64,000 nt of DNA from Rhopalosiphum padi. Lineage: Eukaryota; Arthropoda; Insecta; Hemiptera; Aphididae. The position numbers and the translations under genes were made by a program. Below, in pieces: positions 55,447 to 64,000 of the stretch. Below the pieces are notes generated by a model. The model was not told the origin of the DNA, did no database searches, and saw only the letters and a list, made by a program, of their open reading frames with translations. The stretch spans positions 10,714,969 to 10,778,968 of the forward strand of contig NW_026869996.1 in NCBI RefSeq assembly GCF_020882245.1, in the 5' to 3' direction. The number at the start of each line of letters is the position of its first letter. The stretch's first letter is position 1.

Positions 55447-58400
55447 TATAATGAATTTATGCAATTTACATGTAATGGTTATTGAATATAATTTATAGAA
55501 TATTAATGTAGTGATACAATAGATATTTGTTAATACAGTGAATAAATGATTATTAAACACCTGAGAACTTTTAATTTTCTTTCTTAAAATTTGTCTTAGC
55601 TTTAAAAATCATTTTATTTTTATTACATTTATAGGATAATTTTGTTGAATATAACAAATTCATACATTTAACTGCTTATAAAATATTTTATTCTCAAGTA
55701 CGTGTTTTGATACCTTGACTGTTATATTATGAAAATTATTCCATTTTATCATTTATAACTTTCATATGTTTTGTTTAACCAGATATTTTTACTTCATAAC
55801 AACTTTAACAAATTATTTTATATGTTAATTTTGACGAATTATACAATTCATATTTTTTTCATATTGAATAGAAGAAAATTTAAGTTATTGTTCGAGTGTA
55901 TTATTTAGTTACATTTATTTTACATTCAAATTCAACAAAATAATTTGGTAGATTTGTACTATCTTTTATGGCTTATCATAATTATTATTTCTTATCATCT
56001 GTTATATGATAATATTTCATATCACTTTGCTGTTTTACAATCGTATTTGCATTTAAGTTTTAACTGAAAATTGTTTTTAAATATTTTGTATTAAGAATAA
56101 AGTTGTTCAGATAGTTATTGTTTGATTGTTTCCGTTACTGACTTATTCAGTATTTTCCAAATACTAGTTATCATATAAAGATTTTCGTTCTAATTATGGT
56201 GTGTAGTAGTGACATTGTTTAGTCCAACTATACGCATATTTAACTAACTACAATATTTTCAGATTGCAATACAGCAGACAATGAAAGCCATGGTGAGACA
56301 TGAATTCGCGATTATATCAGTTTGGAAAATATAAACATCCTATGATGAAAATGGACTAGAAGATACTGATAATAATAATTGTTTTATTCAACGTACGTGT
56401 AGAGCTTATAATAGAATATAATTTAAAGAAAATTAATAGTTATGTAACAAAATGTTAATGTCATGATATCCTGACAATAGGACTAAGTAAATGATTCTTA
56501 TTCACTATAATTAACTTTCATACAATTAATTTAACTTGATACTTCATAAACACTAAAAAACATGATTTTATATGATCATTTTGACGAATATCAAAAATTC
56601 ATGTTTTAAACTGCTTATAAAGCACTGAGTTATCGAGTCATTCTCCAATTATTATATATATTTAACTGATTAAATTTTTTTAGATGGCAATACAGCAGAT
56701 GACTCAAGGAATGCTTAGACATTTATTTGTATGCATACAACTTTGGGAAAGTATGAACATCCAATGTTGAAAATGAACTAAAAGATACTGATTATAAAGA
56801 ATTTATGCAATGTACGTGTAATGGTTATTAGGTATAGTTAATAGAAAATTAATAGCAATGTATCTAAAAGTTACTCAAATGCTTCCCTGACCATAATATT
56901 AATTAAATTATTTAATTTATTATTATTAACTTGCATACATTTCATTTAAGCAGATACTTTATAAACACTATAAAACATGATTTTATATGATTTTTTGACG
57001 AATAATATATATTTATTTTTTGAACTGCTTATAAAACACACAATTCTCAAGTTAATCTCTTGAAACCTGGACCATTATATTAAGAAAATGATTCTAATTT
57101 ATTATTATTAACTTGCATACATCTCATTTAAGCAGATACATCATTAAAACTATAAAACATGATTTTATATGATAATTTTGATGAATAATATACATTTATT
57201 TTTTGAACTGCTTATAAAACACATAATTCTCAAGTTAATCTCTTGAAACCTGGACCATTATATTAAGAAAATGATTCTAATTTATTATTATTAACTTGCA
57301 TACATCTCATTTAAGCAGATACTTCATTAAAACTATAAAACATGATTTTATATGATAATTTTGACGAATATTAAATATTTATTTTTTGATCTGCTTATAA
57401 AACAAACAATTCTCAAGATAATCTCTTGAAACCTGGACCACTATATTAAGAAAATGATTCTAATTTATTATTATTAACTTGCATACATCTCATTTAAGCA
57501 GATACTTCATTAAAACTATAAAACATGATTTTATATGATAATTTTGATGAATAATATACATTTATTTTTTGAACTGCTTATAAAACACATAATTCTCAAG
57601 TTAATCTCTTGAAACCTGGACCATTATATTAAGAAAATGATTCTAATTTATTATTATTAACTTGCATACATCTCATTTAAGCAGATACTTCATTAAAACT
57701 ATAAAACATGATTTTATATGATAATTTTGACGAATATTAAATATTTATTTTTTGATCTGCTTATAAAACAAACAATTCTCAAGATAATCTCTTGAAACCT
57801 GGACCACTATATTAAGAAAATGATTCTAATTTATTATTATTAACTTGCATACATCTCATTTAAGCAGATACTTCATTAAAACTATAAAACATGATTTTAT
57901 ATGATAATTTTGATGAATAATATACATTTATTTTTTGAACTGCTTATAAAACACATAATTCTCAAGTTAATCTCTTGAAACCTGGACCATTATATTAAGA
58001 AAATGATTCTAATTTATTATTATTAACTTGCATACATCTCATTTAAGCAGATACTTCATTAAAACTATAAAACATGATTTTATATGATAATTTTGACGAA
58101 TATTAAATATTTATTTTTTGATCTGCTTATAAAACAAACAATTCTCAAGATAATCTCTTGAAACCTGGACCACTATATTAAGAAAATGATTCTAATTTAT
58201 TATTATTAACTTGCATACATCTCATTTAAGCAGATACTTCATTAAAACTATAAAACATGATTTTATATGATAATTTTGACGAATATAAAATATTTTTTTT
58301 TTTGATCTGCTTATAAAACAAACAATTCTCAAGATAATCTCTTGAAACCTGGACCACTATATTAAGAAAATGATTCTAATTTATTATTATTAACTTGCAT

Positions 58401-61051
58401 ACATCTCATTTAAGCAGATACTTCATTAAAACTATAAAACATGTTTTTATATGATAATTTTGATGAATAATATACATTTATTTTTTAAACTGCTTATAAA
58501 ACACACAATTATCAAGTTAATCTCTTGAAACCTGGACCACTATATTAAGAAAATGATTAGAATTTATTATTACTAACTTGCATACATCTCATTTAAGCAG
58601 GAACTTCATTAAAACAATAAAACATGATTTTATATGATAATTTTGACGAATATTAAATATTTATTTTTTGAACTGCTTATAAAACACACAATTCTCAAGT
58701 TAATCTCTTGAAACCTGGACCATTATATTAAGAAAATGATTCTAATTTATTATTATTAACTTGCATACATCTCATTTAAGCAGATACTTCATTAAAACTA
58801 TAAAACATGTTTTTATATGATAATTTTGATGAATAATATACATTTATTTTTTGAACTGCTTATAAAACACACAATTCTCAAGTTAATCTCTTGAAACCTG
58901 GACCATTATATTAAGAAATTGATTCTAATTTATTATTATTAACTTGCATACATCTCATTTAAGCAGGAACTTCATTAAAACTATAAAACATGATTTTATA
59001 TGATAATTTTGACGAATATTAAATATTTATTTTTTGAACTGCTTATAAAACACACAATTCTCAAGTTAATCTCTTGAAACCTGGACCATTATATTAAGAA
59101 AATGATTAGAATTTATTATTACTAACTTGCATACATCTCATTTAAGCAGGAACTTCATTAAAACAATAAAACATGATTTTATATGATAATTTTGACGAAT
59201 ATTAAATATTTATTTTTTGAACTGCTTATAAAACACACAATTCTCAAGTTAATCTCTTGAAACCTGGACCATTATATTAAGAAAATGATTCTAATTTATT
59301 ATTATTAACTTGCATACATCTCATTTAAGCAGATACTTCATTAAAACTATAAAACATGTTTTTATATGATAATTTTGATGAATAATATACATTTATTTTT
59401 TGAACTGCTTATAAAACACACAATTCTCAAGTTAATCTCTTGAAACCTGGACCATTATATTAAGAAAATGATTCTAATTTATTATTATTAACTTGCATAC
59501 ATCTCATTTAAGCAGGAACTTCATTAAAACTATAAAACATGATTTTATATGATAATTTTGACGAATATTAAATATTTATTTTTTGAACTGCTTATAAAAC
59601 ACACAATTCTCAAGTTAATCTCTTGAAACCTGGACCATTATATTAAGAAAATGATTAGAATTTATTATTACTAACTTGCATACATCTCATTTAAGCAGGA
59701 ACTTCATTAAAACAATAAAACATGATTTTATATGATAATTTTGACGAATATTACTTATTTATTTTTTGATCTGCTTATAAAACAAACAATTCTCAAGTTA
59801 ATCTCTTGAAACCTGGACCATTATCATTAAGAAAATGATTCTAATTTATTATTATTAACTTGCATACATCTCATTTAAGCAGATACATCATTAAAACTAT
59901 AAAACATGATTTTATATGATAATTTTGATGAATAATATACATTTATTTTTTGAACTGCTTATAAAACACATAATTCTCAAGTTAATCTCTTGAAACCTGG
60001 ACCATTATATTAAGAAAATGATTCTAATTTATTATTATTAACTTGCATACATCTCATTTAAGCAGATACTTCATAAACACTATAAAACATGATTTTATAT
60101 GATAATTTTGACGAATAATATATATTTATTTTTTGAACTGCTTATAAAACACACAATTCTCAAGTTAATCTCTTGAAACCTTGACCACTATATTAAGAAA
60201 ATGATTCTAATTTATTATTATTAACTTGCATACATCTCATTTAAGCAGATACTTCATAAACACTATAAAACATGATTTTATATGATAATTTTAACGAATA
60301 TTAAATATTTTTTTTTTGAACTGCTTATAAAACAAACAATTCTCAAGATAATCTCTTGAAACCTGGACCACTATATTAAGAAAATGATTCTAATTTATTA
60401 TTACTAACTTGCATACATTTCATTTAAGCAGATTTTTCATAAACACTATAAAACATGATTTTATATGATAATTTTGATGAATAATATACATTTATTTTTT
60501 GAACTGCTTATAAAACACACAATTATCAAGTTAATCTCTTGAAACCTGGACCACTATATTAAGAAAATGATTAGAATTTATTATTATTAACTTGCATACA
60601 TCTCATTTAAGCAGATACTTCATTAAAACTATAAAACATGTTTTTATATGATAATTTTGATGAATAATATACATTTATTTTTTGAACTGCTTATAAAACA
60701 CACAATTATCAAGTTAATCTCTTGAAACCTGGACCACTGTATTAAGAAAATGATTAGAATTTATTATAACTAATTTGCATACATCTCATTTAAGTAGGAA
60801 CTTCATTAAAACTATAAAACATGATTTTATATGATAATTTTGACGAATATTAAAAATTCATGTTTTAAGTTGCTTACAAAGCACTGAGTTATCGAGTCAT
60901 TCTCCAATTATTATATTTATTTAACTGGATAAATTTTTTTAGATGCAAATACAGCAGATCACTCAAGGGATGCTGAAACATTGTTTGGTATTCAAACAAC
61001 TCTGGAAAAGTATGAACATCCAACTTTGAAAATGAACTAACGAATACTGAT
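55447..61051 (+). repeat. Satellite A HOR copy 10 (21 monomers, separate U1 and U2)
   Basis: This copy is 5605 bp, with monomers at 57022-60866. Unlike copies 8 and 9 it keeps separate U1 (56263-56392) and U2 (56683-56781). Its U2 is followed by ATGTACGTGTAATGG near 56810, resembling the GTACGTGTAG donor-like site after U1. In array 1 this position has decayed to TTACATGTAATGG. U3 is at 60942-61040. The first monomer has a shortened TATGATTTTTTGACG. Confidence 0.94.
56263..56392 (+). other. Exon-like box U1 (array 2)
   Basis: This is the same 130-bp acceptor-to-donor structure as in array 1, preceded by TTAACTAACTACAATATTTT then CAG. The CTAAC element is a better branch-point match than the CTGAC of array 1. 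The donor-like site reads GTACGT. The second array 2 copy is at 61868-61997. Confidence 0.45.
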
Positions 61052-63273
61052 TATAATGAATTTATGCAATTTACATGTAATGGTTATTGAATATAATTAA
61101 TAGAATATTAATGTAGTGATACAATAGATATTTGTTAATACAGTGAATAAATGATTATTAAACACCTGAGAACTTTTAATTTTCTTTCTTAAAATTTGTC
61201 TTAGCTTTAAAAATCATTTTATTTTTATTACATTTATAGGATAATTTTGTTGAATATAACAAATTCATACATTTAACTGCTTATAAAATATTTTATTCTC
61301 AAGTACGTGTTTTGATACCTTGACTGTTATATTATGAAAATTATTCCATTTTATCATTTATAACTTTCATATGTTTTGTTTAACCAGATATTTTTACTTC
61401 ATAACAACATTAACAAATTATTTTATATGTTAATTTTGACGAATTATACAATTCATATTTTTTTCATATTGAATAGAAGAAAATTTAAGTTATTGTTCGA
61501 GTGTATTATTTAGTTACATTTATTTTACATTCAAATTCAACAAAATAATTTGGTAGATTTGTACTATCTTTTATGGCTTATCATAATTATTATTTCTTAT
61601 TATCTGTTATATGATAATATTTCATATCACTTTGCTGTTTTACAATCGTATTTGCATTTAAGTTTTAACTGAAAATTGTTTTTAAATATTTTGTATTAAG
61701 AATAAAGTTGTTCAGATAGTTATTGTTTGATTGTTTCCGTTACTGACTTATTCAGTATTTTCCAAATACTAGTTATCATATAAAGATTTTCGTTCTAATT
61801 ATGGTGTGTAGTAGTGACATTGTTTACTCCAACTATACGCATATTTAACTAACTACAATATTTTCAGATTGCAATACAGCAGACAATGAAAGCCATGGTG
61901 AGACATGAATTCGCGATTATATCAGTTTGGAAAATATAAACATCCTATGATGAAAATGGACTAGAAGATACTGATAATAATAATTGTTTTATTCAACGTA
62001 CGTGTAGAGCTTAAAATAGAATATAATTTAAAGAAAATTAATAGTTATGTAACAAAATGTTAATGTCATGATATCCTGACAATAGGACTAAGTAAATGAT
62101 TCTTATTTACTATAATTAACTTTCATACAATTAATTTAACTTGATACTTCATAAACACTAAAAAACATGATTTTATATGATCATTTTGACGAATATCAAA
62201 AATTCATGTTTTAAACTGCTTATAAAGCACTGAGTTATCGAGTCATTCTCCAATTATTATATATATTTAACTGATTAAATTTTTTTAGATGGCAATACAG
62301 CAGATGACTCAAGGAATGCTGAGACATTTATTTGTATGCATACAACTTTGGGAAAGTATGAACATCCAATGTTGAAAATGAACTAAAAGATACTGATTAT
62401 AAAGAATTTATGCAATGTACGTGTAAAGGTTATTAGGTATAGTTAATAGAAAATTAATAGCAATGTATCTAAAAGTTACTCAAATGCTTCCCTGACCATA
62501 ATATTAATTAAATTATTTAATTTATTATTATTAACTTGCATACATTTCATTTAAGCAGATACTTTATAAACACTATAAAACATGATTTTATATGATTTTT
62601 TGACGAATAATATATATTTATTTTTTGAACTGCTTATAAAACACACAATTCTCAAGTTAATCTCTTGAAACCTGGACCATTATCATAAAGAAAATGATTC
62701 TAATTTATTATTATTAACTTGCATACATCTCATTTAAGCAGATACTTCATTAAAACTATAAAACATGATTTTATATGATAATTTTGATGAATATTACTTA
62801 TTTATTTTTTGATCTGCTTATAAAACAAACAATTCTCAAGTTAATCTCTTGAAACCTGGACCATTATCATTAAGAAAATGATTCTAATTTATTATTATTA
62901 ACTTGCATACATCTCATTTAAGCAGATACTTCATTAAAACTATAAAACATGATTTTATATGATAATTTTGATGAATAATATACATTTATTTTTTGAACTG
63001 CTTATAAAACACACAATTCTCAAGTTAATCTCTTGAAACCTGGACCATTATATTAAGAAAATGGTTCTAATTTATTATTATTAACTTGTATACATCTCAT
63101 TTAAGCAGATACTTCATTAAAACAATAAAACATGTTTTTATATGATAATTTTGACGAATATTAAATATTTATTTTTTGAACTGCTTATAAAACACACAAT
63201 TCTCAAGTTAATCTCTTGAAACCTGGACCATTATATTAAGAAAATGGTTCTAATTTATTATTATTAACTTGCA
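61052..63273 (+). repeat. Satellite A HOR copy 11, truncated by gap
   Basis: This copy is of the copy-10 type, with U1 at 61868-61997 and U2 at 62288-62386. Only about 3.5 monomers (from 62627) are present before the run of N. The last two monomers share AAAATGGTTCTAATTT instead of the usual AAAATGATTCTAATTT. Confidence 0.94.
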
Positions 63274-63773
63274 NNNNNNNNNNNNNNNNNNNNNNNNNNN
63301 NNNNNNNNNNNNNNNNNNNNNNNNNNNNNNNNNNNNNNNNNNNNNNNNNNNNNNNNNNNNNNNNNNNNNNNNNNNNNNNNNNNNNNNNNNNNNNNNNNNN
63401 NNNNNNNNNNNNNNNNNNNNNNNNNNNNNNNNNNNNNNNNNNNNNNNNNNNNNNNNNNNNNNNNNNNNNNNNNNNNNNNNNNNNNNNNNNNNNNNNNNNN
63501 NNNNNNNNNNNNNNNNNNNNNNNNNNNNNNNNNNNNNNNNNNNNNNNNNNNNNNNNNNNNNNNNNNNNNNNNNNNNNNNNNNNNNNNNNNNNNNNNNNNN
63601 NNNNNNNNNNNNNNNNNNNNNNNNNNNNNNNNNNNNNNNNNNNNNNNNNNNNNNNNNNNNNNNNNNNNNNNNNNNNNNNNNNNNNNNNNNNNNNNNNNNN
63701 NNNNNNNNNNNNNNNNNNNNNNNNNNNNNNNNNNNNNNNNNNNNNNNNNNNNNNNNNNNNNNNNNNNNNNNNN
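63274..63773. other. Assembly gap of exactly 500 N
   Basis: The run contains 500 unknown bases, a placeholder length. It separates satellite A on the left from satellite B on the right, so any A/B junction here is unseen and the join may come only from scaffolding. Confidence 0.99.
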
Positions 63774-64000
63774 TGAATTTTATGGATTTTTACCACTTTT
63801 TAATGTAGTTAATGACGATTTTTAATGATTTTTCACGAATTTTTATGGATTTTTTACCAACTTTTTAATGTACTAATTGAGTATTTTAATGATTTTTGAG
63901 GGTATTTTATGGATGTAGTGACGTCATTTATGGACTTTTTAAGGAATTTTATGGATTTTTACCACTTTTTAATGTAGTTAATGACGATTTTTAATGATTT
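63774..64000 (+). repeat. Satellite B, array 3 (window end)
   Basis: This is a 227-bp piece of satellite B in the usual orientation, with plain 62-bp monomers and part of a long variant module, including TGACGTCA near 63918. It has small differences such as GGATGTAGTGACG where GGAGGTAGTG is usual, and extra T residues. It continues beyond the window. Confidence 0.93.

Larger units (their letters stand above)
33911..63273 (+). repeat. Satellite A, array 2
   Basis: This is the same 183-bp family as array 1, but a distinct subfamily. Its monomers fall mostly into two linked types. Type X has GATCTGC, AAACAAACAATTC, AAGATAATC and GGACCACTAT. Type Y has GAACTGC, AAACACA followed by C or T, AAGTTAATC and GGACCATTAT. 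They often alternate. The array begins with 64 monomers, then HORs starting at 45811, 49896, 55447 and 61052. Its backbone has a 10-bp insertion relative to array 1 (TTAGTTACATTTATTTTAC near 46270) and keeps intact U3 boxes. It ends at an assembly gap. Confidence 0.97.

Noticed and set aside
63236..63808. Open frames of about 180 codons on both strands
   Set aside because: They are the same artefact, spanning the second N run, and the flanks are satellite A and satellite B.
1..64000. Telomeric or subtelomeric tracts such as TTAGG or TTAGGG repeats
   Set aside because: I saw no tandem runs of these motifs in the sequence.

Overview
This window holds satellite DNA only. I find no intact protein-coding gene, tRNA, rRNA or recognisable transposon. 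It is very AT-rich: the consensus units of both repeat families are about 22% GC by hand count. The repeat organisation (nucleosome-length monomers inside multi-kilobase higher-order repeats, HORs) and two gaps of exactly 500 N point to a nuclear eukaryotic chromosome from a scaffolded long-read assembly, probably a centromeric, pericentromeric or other heterochromatic block. The sequence alone does not give the species. I favour an AT-rich invertebrate only weakly.

Layout: satellite A array 1 (1-17240), satellite B array 1 (17241-26243), gap (26244-26743), satellite B array 2 (26744-33910), satellite A array 2 (33911-63273), gap (63274-63773), satellite B array 3 (63774-64000). All A blocks share one orientation and all B blocks share one orientation. 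Two A/B junctions, near 17240 and 33908, lie inside contigs and are abrupt. The joins across the N runs are not sequence-supported.

Satellite A is built from a 183-bp monomer. Tandem monomer blocks alternate with a more complex backbone of 1750 bp (array 1) or 1340-1760 bp (array 2). One backbone plus one monomer block makes an HOR. I mapped six complete HORs and one truncated HOR in array 1, with lengths 3214, 2482, 3214, 2482, 2482 and 2849 bp. Array 2 has a 64-monomer block, three complete HORs (4085, 5551 and 5605 bp) and one truncated HOR. Lengths differ almost exactly by multiples of 183 bp, and the monomer counts are all even in array 1 (8, 4, 8, 4, 4, 6) and all odd in the complete HORs of array 2 (15, 23, 21).

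The backbone carries up to three related boxes (U1, U2, U3) of about 100-130 bp that look like old exons. Each starts after a T-rich tract ending in AG. U1 ends at a GTAAGT or GTACGT donor-like site, and U2 and U3 share a 32-codon open frame that ends at the same stop. Two HORs carry a U1/U2 chimera formed by a 421-bp deletion between the shared box motifs.

Satellite B has a 62-bp monomer that is itself made of blocks of about 10-11 bp, most with a T4-T5 tract, so the T-tracts are phased near the DNA helical repeat. It also contains a longer variant module with palindromes TGACGTCA and AGCGCT. B is organised in HORs and duplications of about 0.94, 2.05 and 3.38 kb.

The picture is one of repeated unequal crossing-over and local homogenisation in two interleaved satellites. 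The most unusual points are the exon-like boxes inside A, the even-step (dimer) change in monomer number, and the helically phased T-tracts of B.
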